Shown piece by piece: positions 27,648 through 37,609 of a stretch of 64,000 bases of DNA; position 1 is the first letter of the stretch, and every line of letters starts with the position of its first letter. Made by a program: the position numbers and the translations under genes. Below the pieces are notes generated by a model. That model was not told where the DNA came from, ran no database searches, and saw only the letters and a list, made by a program, of their open reading frames with translations. The stretch is from CAWKAV01 sp963847735 (GTDB lineage Bacteria > Desulfobacterota > Desulfuromonadia > Desulfuromonadales > BM103): NCBI GenBank assembly GCA_963847735.1, contig CAWKAV010000022.1:248001-312000 (forward strand), in the 5' to 3' direction.

Positions 27648-29258
27648 TCAACGGTCAAATTTCTGCTCGCTCTTCGGCACATACCACTTAATGAAATTAT
27701 ACGTAATGCCTGCCGGCGACGGCTCGATGCCACGGAAGCGTTTGGCTACCGCCGGCAAGGCTTCCCCCACGTAAAGGAAGGTGTAGGGTTGTTCTTCCGC
27801 CAGCACTTCCTGGAAACGGTCGTAGATCTTTTTGCGCTCATCGCGGTCAAAGGTCCGCCTGCCCTTCTCCAGCAGTTCGTCGACTTCCTTATTGTTGAAC
27901 TTGACAAAATTCAGCTCGCGCGGGGCCGTTTTACTCGAGTGCCAGATATTATATTGGTCCGGTTCCGGACCACCGCTCCAACCCAGAATTGTCGCATCAA
28001 AGTTACCGGTGAATATGAACTCCTTCAAGAAGGTCGCCCATTCGACAACACGAATCTCGATGGTGATACCGACTTCCTTGAGTCGGCGCTGAATAATTTC
28101 TGCGGTTTTGGAGCGCAGGTCATTACCCTGGTTGGTGACGATGGTAAATGCCAGCTTTTTACCATTTTTATCCAGGACGCCGTCCTTGTCGCTGTCAACC
28201 CAGCCCGCTTCCGCAAGCAATGAGCGTGAAAGTTCCGGGTCGTATTCATAACGTTCGACATTGGCATTGTAAAACCAGGTATCCGGCTTGTAGGGTCCGG
28301 TCGCAACCTGGCCGAGGCCCAGCAGGACCCCATCGATCAGTTCCTGCTTGTTGATGGCATGAGAAATTGCCTGGCGAACCCGCTTGTCCTGAAAAAGTGG
28401 TTTTGTCAGGTTATAACCAAGATAGGAGTAGCTGAAGGCCAAATAACGGTATTTGTTGAAGTTGCGGACAAAAGCCGGAGCATCGGTCTGTGTCTTATAC
28501 TGGATCGGGGTCAGGCCCATTTGATCCAGTCCGCCGGATTGCAACTCGAGGAACTGGGTCGACGTGTCAGGGATCACCCGGTAGACAACCCGATGGATAT
28601 AAGGCTGACCTTCAAAGTAATCCGGATTGGCCACCAGTTCCACTTTTTCGCCAGCGTCCCATTTGACAAACTTGTAGGGGCCGGTGCCTATCGGGCTTCT
28701 CGACAAGTTGCTTTTGGTGACGTCCTGGCCCTCAAGCAGGTGCTTGGGATGGATTGATGTCCCCCAGCTTTCCAGGGCTGGGGCATAGGGTTGCTCATAG
28801 GTAACGCGGAAGGTGTAGGGGTCCACTGCCTCGGCCTTGGCGACCTGCAGAAAATCCTCGGCGTAGGAGGTCGGCACCTCTGGATTGATATACATCTGGT
28901 AGGTGAAGAGAACATCAGCACTGGTGAATGGCGTACCGTCATGCCAGTGCACATCCTTGCGCAGATGAAAGGTAAATGACAGATTGTCCTCGGAGATCTC
29001 CCAGGATTCGGCCAATTCGCCCTCAAGCTGCAGATTTTTGTCATAGCGTATCAGGCCGTTGTAAACCAGGCGATTGATGTCACTCGAAGCTGAATCAGAG
29101 GAAAGGACCGGCAGCAGGTTGTTCGGTTCACCGATCGAAGCTTCGATGAATGTATCGCCGTGTACCGGTTTCGCCGCATCACCCTCTGCCGGGACGACTG
29201 TCTGCTGTTGTTCGCATCCGCAGATCAGGAGCAAGAGAACAATAAAGAGAAATTTCAT
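27648..29258 (-). CDS. Extracellular solute-binding lipoprotein, family 5 (DppA/OppA-like)
   Basis: 536 residues from ATG 29258. A lipoprotein signal MKFLFIVLLLLICGC ends in the lipobox ICGC, so the mature protein is lipid-anchored at Cys15. The SBP_bac_5 body shows EPNNLLPVLSSDSASSDINR, FTFHLRKDVHWHDGTPFT, SPIGTGPYKFVKWD and VRQAISHAINKQELIDGVLL. Family members bind peptides, nickel chelates or sugars and hand them to the DppBC permease; the permease gene follows directly. Substrate not determinable. Confidence 0.92.
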   Translation of the reverse strand: MKFLFIVLLLLICGCEQQQTVVPAEGDAAKPVHGDTFIEASIGEPNNLLPVLSSDSASSDINRLVYNGLIRYDKNLQLEGELAESWEISEDNLSFTFHLRKDVHWHDGTPFTSADVLFTYQMYINPEVPTSYAEDFLQVAKAEAVDPYTFRVTYEQPYAPALESWGTSIHPKHLLEGQDVTKSNLSRSPIGTGPYKFVKWDAGEKVELVANPDYFEGQPYIHRVVYRVIPDTSTQFLELQSGGLDQMGLTPIQYKTQTDAPAFVRNFNKYRYLAFSYSYLGYNLTKPLFQDKRVRQAISHAINKQELIDGVLLGLGQVATGPYKPDTWFYNANVERYEYDPELSRSLLAEAGWVDSDKDGVLDKNGKKLAFTIVTNQGNDLRSKTAEIIQRRLKEVGITIEIRVVEWATFLKEFIFTGNFDATILGWSGGPEPDQYNIWHSSKTAPRELNFVKFNNKEVDELLEKGRRTFDRDERKKIYDRFQEVLAEEQPYTFLYVGEALPAVAKRFRGIEPSPAGITYNFIKWYVPKSEQKFDR

Positions 29259-29296
29259 AGGTAACCCCTTAACATACTGTCTTGGAAACAGTCCCG

Positions 29297-30103
29297 TTAT
29301 TCATGGTCTAAAGGAATAATCGTCGAACCCGGCGGTGGTAGCAACTGAAAGATCCCCGGCGGCAGTTTACCGTTGATTTCAAGATCTGAAAACTCGAGGC
29401 TGGCTGTGATCTTTTGGCCTGACAGTTCGATGCCGAAAAATTGTGGGAAGCCTCCCCCTTGTTCGGTAAATTGCCCATAATCAATCTTCAGGACCGGTTC
29501 GTCCTGATCAAAATAACTCACACCAACGAGTTGACGATCATGGCTGAAGGTCAATTCCTGACGACCCGGCACACCGTAACGAACCAGCAGCCAACCTCCC
29601 TCCGCAAGTTCAAAAGCCTCTTCACTCGAGGCAAGGATCACCGGCGGTTGATACAGCAAAACGCTGACCAGAGCAGGTAAACTCAGCGGGATGTTCACAA
29701 ACCGGCCAAGATTCTCCGGCGTTGCGGTTCCGGTATAGTAGAGATTTCGCGACGGGAGAGAAACGCCGAGGTCCTCGCCATCGACAGACAGCAGCAGCAA
29801 GGGTGTGCCGAAAGGACTCAGAGTCTCAGCACGCAGGCGATCGGGTTTTTCGGCGAGGATAACCTGGGTGCCATTCAGCGACTCGTCGGGGGAGTGCACC
29901 TTGACTTTGGCCAGACCCTGCACGGAGACGATCCGGGCAGAGATATCATACCATCCCTGCATAAGCCCTTCGGAAACCCCCCTGCTCACTGGATCGCCGA
30001 CCAATTGCGGAGGTATCCGGGCACAGGAAACCAGCAGAGCCATGATCAGCATCAGGACAGGCAGGACAGTACGGCAACACACTGGATAGCCCTCACTGCC
30101 CAT
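29297..30103 (-). CDS. LolB-like (DUF4292-type) outer-membrane lipoprotein
   Basis: 268 residues if started at ATG 30103 (MGSEGYPVCCRTVL), which overlaps the end of the TPR gene by 11 bases. The signal peptide ends in the lipobox LLVSC. The following beta-rich region (ISARIVSVQGLAKVKVHS, DRLRAETLSPFGTPLLLLS, LGVSLPSRNLYYTGTATPEN) resembles LolB/LppX-like lipoprotein carriers and DUF4292. LolB inserts lipoproteins into the outer membrane. The operon with a TPR lipoprotein fits an envelope role. The precise function is inferred from fold-like resemblance only. Confidence 0.65.
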   Translation of the reverse strand: MGSEGYPVCCRTVLPVLMLIMALLVSCARIPPQLVGDPVSRGVSEGLMQGWYDISARIVSVQGLAKVKVHSPDESLNGTQVILAEKPDRLRAETLSPFGTPLLLLSVDGEDLGVSLPSRNLYYTGTATPENLGRFVNIPLSLPALVSVLLYQPPVILASSEEAFELAEGGWLLVRYGVPGRQELTFSHDRQLVGVSYFDQDEPVLKIDYGQFTEQGGGFPQFFGIELSGQKITASLEFSDLEINGKLPPGIFQLLPPPGSTIIPLDHE

Positions 30104-31814
30104 TGGCAAGTTTCTGAAGCTTGGCGCTGAGATCGACATTGTCGGGCTGCAACCGGAGAGCCTTTTCGTAGGCAGAGCGCGCCTTTTGAAGATTGTTCAT
30201 CGCAAGATGAATATCGCCGAGGTGCTCAAAGATGACGGCATCTTCGGAAAGCTCCCGGCTTGCCTCTTCAACGACCTTGAGAGCTTCAGGGAAACGACCC
30301 AGGCGATAATAGACCCAACCCAGTGTGTCTTGAATATGCGACGCCGGTTTCAAAGCAATGGCGCGTTCGGCATAGCCGAGAGCTTCTTCAAGGTCACGGT
30401 TTTCGACAGCCAAAGCATAAGCGAGAAAGTTCAGGGCTTCGGCGTGCTCTCCATCAATTTCAAGGACAGTTCTCATCGCCAGAAAAGCATCATCATGCCG
30501 GCCGAGGCTCTCCTGAACCAGCGCTTTCTGATAAAGCAACTCGACATTGTCCGGATAATAACCGACCCCGCGTTCGACAATTTCGAGGGCCTTATCCTGC
30601 TGTTTTTTGGCCATATAAAGTGAAGTCAGATACTGGAATACCTGCGGCCGGGGTTTGCCCTCGGCAACTCTTTCTTCTAAAAGTCGGGTTGCCTGATCGA
30701 GACGGTCCGTCTCCAGATAGATATACCCGATATGAGCCAGGGCATCATCGTATAAGGCCGACTCACGATCGATGCCCAAAAAGGCCTGAAGAGCAGCCTC
30801 CCACTCAGACAGCTGTTCATAGGCGGTGCCAAGATAGTAACGGGCCGGATCAAGATCAGAGTTCAGATCAAGAACTTCCTCAAATAGTGAGACAGCGTCT
30901 GACCAACGCTCCTGTTCCAGATAAATGAGCCCGATTTTACGACGGGCATCAAAATCATCGGGTTTGAGATCGACAATAATGTTCAGCTCTTCCAGAGCCT
31001 CATCATACCGCTTCATGCCCACGTAAACTCGCGAGAGCTGATGTCGCAATGCAAAATCGAGCGGACGTCGTTCAAGAGCTTCCGTAAAAACCTCCAATGC
31101 ACTCTGCCACTCTTTAAGTCCCTCGTAGAGAAGACCAAGCTCCAGGTAAGCCTGCTCCGTATCCGGGCTTCGGCGTATCAGTTCACGATATTGTTCCACC
31201 GCCATCTGATTCAGGCCGATCTCGCGATAAAGGCGGGCCATGGCCAGTCGCCCTGGCATGGAATCCGGGAAACGCTTCAGGAGCTCTTTTAACTGTTCTG
31301 CAGCAATGTCGAATTCACCAGCACGCACCAGGGCAATTGCCAGGTGCAGACGAACCGCCTCATCCTCTGGCGACAATTCAAGGACACGATTGAAATAGGG
31401 GATGGATCTGCTCGGTTGGCTGCTGCTGAAATAAGCATCGGCAAGGGTCAGATTTGCTTTGATGGAATCTGGCTCGCGCAACAGGATATCTTCAACCACT
31501 CGGATGGTATTTTCCGGCTGCCCAATGAACAGATAGAGTTCTGCGAGTTCGAAACGCAGGTTCTCATCATCAGGATCGGAATCAATCGCACTGAGATAAG
31601 CGGCAACAGCCCCTTCGCGATCATCATCTGCCAACAACATTCGAGCTCTGGTGTATTGGAAATATGCATTTGATTGCGGTTCGTTCAGCCTCGACACGTA
31701 GGGGCTATCAATCGGGACTGTTTCAGCAGCGTTACCGTGAACGTTGACGGCGACACAACCACTCAATATGAACGTCAGAAAAACAGTAAATTGACAGTAG
31801 CGAAGCAGGGTCAT
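30093..31814 (-). CDS. TPR-repeat lipoprotein
   Basis: 573 residues if started at ATG 31814 (MTLLRYCQFTVFLTFILSGC), where the lipobox ILSGC gives a lipid-anchored Cys; the open frame extends further to 31916 but that would bury the signal. The mature protein is built of a dozen or more tetratricopeptide repeats with the usual W-LG-Y-A-F-A-P pattern, for example YLELGLLYEGLKEWQSALEV and ALGYAERAIALKPASHIQDT. The repeats probably scaffold protein partners at the envelope. Such TPR lipoproteins pair with a LolB-like protein in several Desulfuromonadia. The gene diverges from the signalling operon that starts at 32042. Confidence 0.88.
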   Translation of the reverse strand: MTLLRYCQFTVFLTFILSGCVAVNVHGNAAETVPIDSPYVSRLNEPQSNAYFQYTRARMLLADDDREGAVAAYLSAIDSDPDDENLRFELAELYLFIGQPENTIRVVEDILLREPDSIKANLTLADAYFSSSQPSRSIPYFNRVLELSPEDEAVRLHLAIALVRAGEFDIAAEQLKELLKRFPDSMPGRLAMARLYREIGLNQMAVEQYRELIRRSPDTEQAYLELGLLYEGLKEWQSALEVFTEALERRPLDFALRHQLSRVYVGMKRYDEALEELNIIVDLKPDDFDARRKIGLIYLEQERWSDAVSLFEEVLDLNSDLDPARYYLGTAYEQLSEWEAALQAFLGIDRESALYDDALAHIGYIYLETDRLDQATRLLEERVAEGKPRPQVFQYLTSLYMAKKQQDKALEIVERGVGYYPDNVELLYQKALVQESLGRHDDAFLAMRTVLEIDGEHAEALNFLAYALAVENRDLEEALGYAERAIALKPASHIQDTLGWVYYRLGRFPEALKVVEEASRELSEDAVIFEHLGDIHLAMNNLQKARSAYEKALRLQPDNVDLSAKLQKLANGQ

Positions 31815-32041
31815 AGGAGATCCGATGTTAAGAGTGAATGACCACAACAGAAAGTAGCATAGCCAACCGGCCCGGTCAATCAACCTGCGCCCGGACAGAG
31901 CAGTCTTTACATGCATATATCTTCTGATAATCTTTAGGAAAATCCAGTCAGCACGGTGTGGGAAATGACAGGATCGAAATCTGCTTCACTTGCAGAATCG
32001 ATAATGACTGCAAACTTGACTCCGTTGACAGAAATACCACT

Positions 32042-33589
32042 ATGGATCAATTTCACCAGCAATTGCTTGCGCCTTCAACCTATCCGGAAGCAACACGTTC
32101 CGTCGAATTCAAAGAAACTCATATCTCCCGTATTTATCTGACCGATTGCCACGCCTACAAATTCAAAAAAGCCCTCAATTTAGGCTTTCTTGACTTCAGC
32201 ACTCTCGACAAGCGCCATCATTTTTGCCTCGAGGAAGTACGCCTTAACCGTCGATTTACATCCGACACTTATCTCGGTGTGGTCACATTACGGCAACAGG
32301 ACGGCAAAGCCTGTTTCAGCAATCACGGCAAAGTGCTTGACTATGCCGTCAAGATGCGCAGACTGCCCGAGGACCGCATGCTGAACCGTTTGATCGAGAT
32401 AGAGGCCCCTGACCTTTCAGAGGAGATGCCACGACTGGCTATGGCCTTGCACGCAGCCTTGGACCAGGCCGAAATCTGCCGGGATGAACCGGTACGCAAT
32501 CTACAGGTGGTCAAACACAACTGTGAAGAGAATTTCACTCAAACCTTGCCCGCGATCGACAGGTGCCTGACAGCCGAGGCACACAGGCTGATGCACGCCG
32601 CAACACGACATGATCTGAATGAACTTGAGCAAACTCTCCTTGAACGCGAAGCCAATGGCTTTGTCCGGGATGGCCACGGCGACCTGCATACAGGGAATAT
32701 CTGCATGGACACTCCGGTCTGTATTTACGACTGCATCGAATTCAATCGCAGGTTCAGGATCGCCGACGTTGTCGCCGAACTGGCTTTTCTGATCATGGAT
32801 CTGGAATTCCGCGGTCGCAGGGATCTGGCTGAACAACTGGTTGCGCATTATCAGGTAGATGACGAAGATCCCGGCTTCAGTCAACTCCTGACTTTCTACA
32901 AGCGGTATCGTGCCTGGGTGCGAGGCAAAGTCAGCGCCATTTTGGTGAACGATGCAGAATCAACGGCCGAAACACGCCAAAATGCAGCGAACACTGCCCG
33001 AAGCTATTTCAACCTGGCCCTGGGTTACCAACTGCAAGCAACGCTTTTTTTAACTTCAGGGCTGATGGGGGTCGGCAAAACAACCCTTGCCCGGGCCTTG
33101 GCACGAGCAACCGGCGCAAAACATCTGCGTTCCGATGTCACCCGTAAACAACTTGCGGGGTATCCTGAAGAACAGCGCAGTCCGGATGCCTTCGTTACAG
33201 GCCTGTACTCTCTGGAGAAGACAAAGCGCACCTATGAAACACTCTTCAGAGCAACAGCAGAGACCCTTGCCATGGGGCGCAGCGTCATCGTCGACGCATC
33301 TTTTTCCCAAGAAAGTGATCGCAGTAAATTTATGGAACTCGCCGAACAATCAGGCTGTCACGTCTGGTTGCTGCATCTCGAATGCCCTGACGATGTAAGT
33401 TTGGCAAGACTCGATCAACGCACCGGAGATGCCTCGGATGGCCGCAGGGAGCTCTTTTCGCAGCAGAAAACCAATTTCAAGCCGATAGCACCGAAAAACC
33501 GAACACTTGCAGTCGACACCTCGCGTTCCGTCGACTATAATGCACAGTTGATTCTCTGCAGAGCGTTATCCGACCAGGAGCAGGTATGA
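32042..33589 (+). CDS. Aminoglycoside-phosphotransferase-like kinase fused to a P-loop AAA kinase
   Basis: 515 residues from ATG 32042; the open frame begins at 31958 but the MDQFHQQLLAPSTYPEAT start suits the family better. The first ~330 residues are a protein-kinase-like/APH fold with the catalytic loop DGHGDLHTGNI and the metal-binding YDCIEFNRRFR. The C-terminal ~170 residues begin SGLMGVGKTTLARALARATG (Walker A) and resemble the AAA_33/zeta-toxin-like kinase fold. This two-domain protein is widespread and uncharacterised. The stop overlaps the start of the next gene (ATGA), so it is the first gene of the signalling operon. Substrates unknown. Confidence 0.85.
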   Translation: MDQFHQQLLAPSTYPEATRSVEFKETHISRIYLTDCHAYKFKKALNLGFLDFSTLDKRHHFCLEEVRLNRRFTSDTYLGVVTLRQQDGKACFSNHGKVLDYAVKMRRLPEDRMLNRLIEIEAPDLSEEMPRLAMALHAALDQAEICRDEPVRNLQVVKHNCEENFTQTLPAIDRCLTAEAHRLMHAATRHDLNELEQTLLEREANGFVRDGHGDLHTGNICMDTPVCIYDCIEFNRRFRIADVVAELAFLIMDLEFRGRRDLAEQLVAHYQVDDEDPGFSQLLTFYKRYRAWVRGKVSAILVNDAESTAETRQNAANTARSYFNLALGYQLQATLFLTSGLMGVGKTTLARALARATGAKHLRSDVTRKQLAGYPEEQRSPDAFVTGLYSLEKTKRTYETLFRATAETLAMGRSVIVDASFSQESDRSKFMELAEQSGCHVWLLHLECPDDVSLARLDQRTGDASDGRRELFSQQKTNFKPIAPKNRTLAVDTSRSVDYNAQLILCRALSDQEQV

Positions 33590-33852
33590 AAAGGGAACGC
33601 AAATTACCATTGAAAGATGCCTGGGTCATCTGGTTTGTTCTTGGTGTGGTCATGCTCAATTACCCGTTCCTGCACATATTCAACAAGGATGTACTGATTT
33701 TCGGCATACCCCTGATCATCTTTTACTTTTTCGTCGGCTGGCCGTTTTCCATCTTTATCATCTACCTTTTTTCTGTCTATCTGGACAAACATTACGACCA
33801 GAAAACAACTGAGAACACTCAGGGGACACCCCCGTCCGGAGACTCGGCATGA
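33586..33852 (+). CDS. Small two-helix membrane protein, symporter partner (DUF3311/DUF485-like)
   Basis: 88 residues. Two hydrophobic helices, WVIWFVLGVVMLNYPFL and IPLIIFYFFVGWPFSIFIIY, with a polar C-terminus rich in Thr, Pro and Ser. Short proteins of this form accompany sodium/solute symporters. It overlaps both neighbours by four bases (ATGA at each end), so its synthesis is coupled to the symporter-phosphatase gene that follows. Probable accessory subunit of that protein. Confidence 0.75.
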   Translation: MKRERKLPLKDAWVIWFVLGVVMLNYPFLHIFNKDVLIFGIPLIIFYFFVGWPFSIFIIYLFSVYLDKHYDQKTTENTQGTPPSGDSA

Positions 33853-36800
33853 TCTCCGTCAGCACCGTCGTTCTGACATCCCTGCTCTATTTCGGCATTC
33901 TGTTTGGTGTTGCATATTACGCCGACCGACAACGACTGCGCGGCAACAGCCTGATTGACAATCCAACGGTCTACTCATTGTCGCTGGCCGTTTACTGCAC
34001 CTCCTGGACTTTTTACGGCAGTGTTGGACGGGCCGCGACAACCGGTATCGATTTCCTGGCCATCTATATTGGCCCGACTCTGATTGCCTTTTCATGGTGG
34101 TTTTTGCTGCGGAAGATTGTACGTATCAGCAAAGAGCAGAATATTACCAGTATCGCCGACTTCATTTCCAGCCGCTACGGCAAATCTTCCTTGCTTGGTG
34201 GCGTCGTCACGATTTTCGCGGTACTTGGCATCATGCCCTACATTGCGCTGCAACTGAAAGCAGTTGCCAGGACTTTCGACCTGCTGGTCTACCCCATGGC
34301 CAACGGCAACGCCACGCACGTTCTGCCGAAATTCGATCTGCATTTTGATTCGGCGCTGGTCGTGGCACTGATCCTTGGCTTGTTTGGTGTCCTGTTCGGG
34401 GCGCGCCATCTTGACTCCTCGGAACGACACGAAGGACTGGTCGCGGCAATCGCTCTCGAATCACTGGTAAAGATCATCGCCTTTGTTGCCGCAGGGGTGG
34501 CTGTCACTTATGGTCTATTTGATGGCTTTGCCGACATATTCCGCGAATTTCAGATGCGCTTTCCGGAACGCGCCCAGTTACTGTTGCTCGGCAGCGGTGA
34601 AAATTCCTACGCTCACTGGTTGACCATGACCATCATCTCAATGATGGCCGTCATGTTCCTGCCCCGTCAGTTTCACATTATGGTGATTGAAAACTGCCGT
34701 GAGGAGCATATCCGCAGTGCCATGTGGCGTTTCCCCGCCTACATGGTGGCGATCAACCTGTTCGTTATTCCGATAGCCCTGGGCGGCCTGCTGCTTTCCA
34801 ATGGTGATACAACCAATGCAGACTTCTTTGTGATCACCCTGCCCCTTCAATATGGTCAATCATGGCTTGCCCTGCTGGTTTTTATCGGTGGATTCTCGGC
34901 CTCCGCCGGCATGGTCATGGTCTCATCGGTGGCGTTGTCCACCATGATTCTTAATCATCTGCTCATACCGATCATTCTCAAGATCCATACCGGGGCCAGG
35001 AACCTGTCGGTCTTGCTCATCAACCTCAAACGGTCCGGCATCTTTGCCGTTATTTTGCTTGGCTACGGCTATTATAGGCTGCTTGGCGAATCTGCGGCCC
35101 TGGTCAACATCGGGCTGGTTTCTTTTGTCGCTGCAACCCAATTCGCGCCGGCAGTGATCGGTGGTCTTTACTGGCGGCAGGCAACCAGACGCGGTGCAAC
35201 CACCGGCTTGATCGCCGGTTTTGTTGTCTGGTTTTACACTTTACTGATCCCCTCTTTTGCACAATCCGGATGGTTGGACAGCGCGATTGTCGAACATGGC
35301 CTGTTTGGCCTGACCATCCTCAAGCCAACAGAACTATTCGGATTAAGTGGCTTCGATCAATGGACCCACGCTCTCTTCTGGACCATGTTTTTCAATCTCG
35401 GCAGCTACCTGACGATCTCACTGCTCACCACACCATGCGCCGAGGAACAGGAGCAGGTTCGCAAGTTTGTCGATGTTTTCGACCCGGTACCACTAACAGC
35501 CGGCAGAACTCGCATCACCATGGCCCCGACAATTATTGAGTTCGTTGACCTGATGGCGAAATTCATCGGATCGAAACCAGCCCATGCCGCAATCAGCGAC
35601 TATCTTGGCAATCGGGAAATTGACGAAAAAGGCAGTCTTTCTGAATACGAACTGCCTAAGCTGAAACGTTTCACGGAGTTAACCCTGGCCGGTTCAGTCG
35701 GCGCAGCGCCGGCCCGCATTATCATCGAAAACTACCTTTCAGCTCGTGGCAGCCATATGGAAGATGTTTTCGATCTGTTCGGTTCAATCAACATCAGCCG
35801 CACGGCGAGCCGGGAGCAATTGAGCGTCCTCTACGATGCAGCGCGGGCCGTGGCAAGTGTCAATGACCTGCAGTCGATTCTTGATGAGATTCTCAAAATC
35901 TTCACCGATCAGTTTAAATTCGACCTGTGTGTTATCAGGATCCTTGATGAGGATCGCCAGACTCTGACTGTACGCAGTCAGCGAGGGATGACTTCAGAAC
36001 ATTTTGGAGAATCAGAACGTGCTCTGACAACCGAGACTTTTATTGGCGAGACTTTCCTGAACGGGAATGTCACTGTGGTCAATGACTGCGACTCTATCAA
36101 GAAGCCGAAAACGGCTAAAGTGATTCATCGCGAAAAAATCCTCTCCTTCGCCCATGCTCCCATTACCATCGAGGGAGAACCGATTGGCGTCCTTTCTGCT
36201 TTCTCGCGAACGTCGAAAGGCATCTTCACAAATGAATTTGTTGAACTTTTTACCAGTATCGCCGGGCAGGTCGGCATAGCATGGCGCAATGCACAGCAGA
36301 CAGATCGGCTGATTGCCGCACGCGAACAGCAGCGTGAACTTGATATCGCAAAAAATATCCAGCTCGGGCTTCTTCCTGCCAGAATGCCTGAAGTGCCCGG
36401 CATTCAACTTGCCGGAATCTGCATACCGGCCAAAGAAGTCGGCGGCGACTATTATGATTACCTCCTGCACGAAGACGGTCGTCTCGATCTGGTGATTGCC
36501 GACGTGTCTGGCCATAACGTGGGTGCAGCCCTGATCATGGCAGAGACCAGAACCATAATCCGTTGCCGCATCGGCAAATTTCACAGTCCCGGTGAGGTCA
36601 TTCGTGAGCTTAATCAATTCTTTTACGAGGACCTGACCAAGGCAGAACTTTTCATCACACTTTTTTATCTGCAATATCACCCTGATACACGAGCAGTCCT
36701 TTACGCCAGCGCCGGCCACTCGCCAACCCTGCACTGGAAGAGCAGGATCAAGCAATGCGTGAGCCTTAACCCGGAAGGGCTGATTATTGGCGTTAAGGAA

Positions 36801-37070
36801 GATTTTCCGTACGAACAGGAATCTTTCGTTCTGGAGGAGGACGACGTTCTGCTACTCTATACTGACGGATTGATCGAGGCCGCCAATAATCAGAACGTAC
36901 TCTTTGGCGAACAGCGCCTTGCAGATCTTCTTGCTCAGCACTGCCATTTGCCGCCGCAAGAGTTGATTAATCATATTATTGAACAGGTTCGACTCTTTTC
37001 CGGACACCACAGTTTTATGGATGATGTTTCATTGCTCGTCATGAAAGCCGATCCATCACAAGGAAAATGA
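33849..37070 (+). CDS. Sodium/solute symporter-GAF-PP2C phosphatase fusion (receptor phosphatase)
   Basis: 1073 residues. Residues 1 to ~545 are an SSS-family transporter with about 13 helices (YSLSLAVYCTSWTFYGSVGR, SIADFISSRYGKSSLLGG, GMVMVSSVALSTMILNHL). Residues ~558-620 (APTIIEFVDLMAKFIGSK, ELPKLKRFTELTLAGSVG) resemble the STAC linker of CbrA-type SSS-histidine kinases. A GAF domain follows (~658-815), then a SpoIIE/PP2C-type Ser/Thr phosphatase (~850-1070) with metal-binding Asp in EVGGDYYDY (Asp867), IADVSGHNVGAAL (Asp885), YTDGLIEA (Asp1006) and MDDVSLLV (Asp1058/1059). A histidine kinase is absent, so a transport-linked signal would go to protein dephosphorylation. The likely substrate is the STAS anti-anti-sigma protein encoded next. 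This architecture is uncommon. Confidence 0.9.
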   Translation: MISVSTVVLTSLLYFGILFGVAYYADRQRLRGNSLIDNPTVYSLSLAVYCTSWTFYGSVGRAATTGIDFLAIYIGPTLIAFSWWFLLRKIVRISKEQNITSIADFISSRYGKSSLLGGVVTIFAVLGIMPYIALQLKAVARTFDLLVYPMANGNATHVLPKFDLHFDSALVVALILGLFGVLFGARHLDSSERHEGLVAAIALESLVKIIAFVAAGVAVTYGLFDGFADIFREFQMRFPERAQLLLLGSGENSYAHWLTMTIISMMAVMFLPRQFHIMVIENCREEHIRSAMWRFPAYMVAINLFVIPIALGGLLLSNGDTTNADFFVITLPLQYGQSWLALLVFIGGFSASAGMVMVSSVALSTMILNHLLIPIILKIHTGARNLSVLLINLKRSGIFAVILLGYGYYRLLGESAALVNIGLVSFVAATQFAPAVIGGLYWRQATRRGATTGLIAGFVVWFYTLLIPSFAQSGWLDSAIVEHGLFGLTILKPTELFGLSGFDQWTHALFWTMFFNLGSYLTISLLTTPCAEEQEQVRKFVDVFDPVPLTAGRTRITMAPTIIEFVDLMAKFIGSKPAHAAISDYLGNREIDEKGSLSEYELPKLKRFTELTLAGSVGAAPARIIIENYLSARGSHMEDVFDLFGSINISRTASREQLSVLYDAARAVASVNDLQSILDEILKIFTDQFKFDLCVIRILDEDRQTLTVRSQRGMTSEHFGESERALTTETFIGETFLNGNVTVVNDCDSIKKPKTAKVIHREKILSFAHAPITIEGEPIGVLSAFSRTSKGIFTNEFVELFTSIAGQVGIAWRNAQQTDRLIAAREQQRELDIAKNIQLGLLPARMPEVPGIQLAGICIPAKEVGGDYYDYLLHEDGRLDLVIADVSGHNVGAALIMAETRTIIRCRIGKFHSPGEVIRELNQFFYEDLTKAELFITLFYLQYHPDTRAVLYASAGHSPTLHWKSRIKQCVSLNPEGLIIGVKEDFPYEQESFVLEEDDVLLLYTDGLIEAANNQNVLFGEQRLADLLAQHCHLPPQELINHIIEQVRLFSGHHSFMDDVSLLVMKADPSQGK

Positions 37071-37220
37071 TGCGCGAACAAAATATCAATACGGGAGAAA
37101 TTGCCAAATATCGGTTGGAATTTCACGACGCACTACATAAATCCCCCGGCGATATGATATTATACTCAAGGAGAGTGACTGCAGTTTGAGACACCCCAAT
37201 TTTTCAGCAAGGAGCGCGAA

Positions 37221-37562
37221 ATGAATTTGCAGATTGAGGACAAAGGTGCCGCCGTTTTAATGGAGGTGCACGAAGAGCGCCTTGATGCTCATAACAGTGG
37301 TGAGCTAAAGAATCAGATGCTCAAGTTATTCGAAGATGGCAAGAACAACCTGGTCGTTGACCTGCAGGCGGTTCGTTTCGTCGACTCTTCGGGTCTCGGC
37401 GCCCTGGTTTCTGGCTTTAAGAATGCCAGTTCCCGTAACGGCAACCTCAAACTGGCCGGCCTGCAACTCCAGGTTAAATCCATGTTTGAGCTGACTCGAC
37501 TGCACCGGGTCTTTGAGATTTATACGGACTCCGCAGAGGCTTTAGCCAGTTTTCAACAGTAA
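37221..37562 (+). CDS. STAS-domain anti-sigma-factor antagonist
   Basis: 113 residues, ATG 37221 with AAGGAG upstream. One STAS domain, RsbV/SpoIIAA-like: NNLVVDLQAVRFVDSSGLGA carries the phosphorylatable serine in DSSGLG, followed by VSGFKNASSRNGNLKLAGL. In partner-switching, the unphosphorylated protein binds the anti-sigma kinase and frees the sigma factor. The gene lies 150 bases after the PP2C fusion, which would reactivate it by dephosphorylation, and 47 bases before the kinase gene. Confidence 0.9.
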   Translation: MNLQIEDKGAAVLMEVHEERLDAHNSGELKNQMLKLFEDGKNNLVVDLQAVRFVDSSGLGALVSGFKNASSRNGNLKLAGLQLQVKSMFELTRLHRVFEIYTDSAEALASFQQ

Positions 37563-37609
37563 ACATATTCGACCAGGTACATACGCAGTCCTCAAACAGG
37601 CAGAGGGCC

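Noticed and set aside
37563..37609. Sigma factor gene within the partner-switching operon
   Set aside because: The gaps around the STAS and HATPase genes are too short and hold no frame; the target must be elsewhere.
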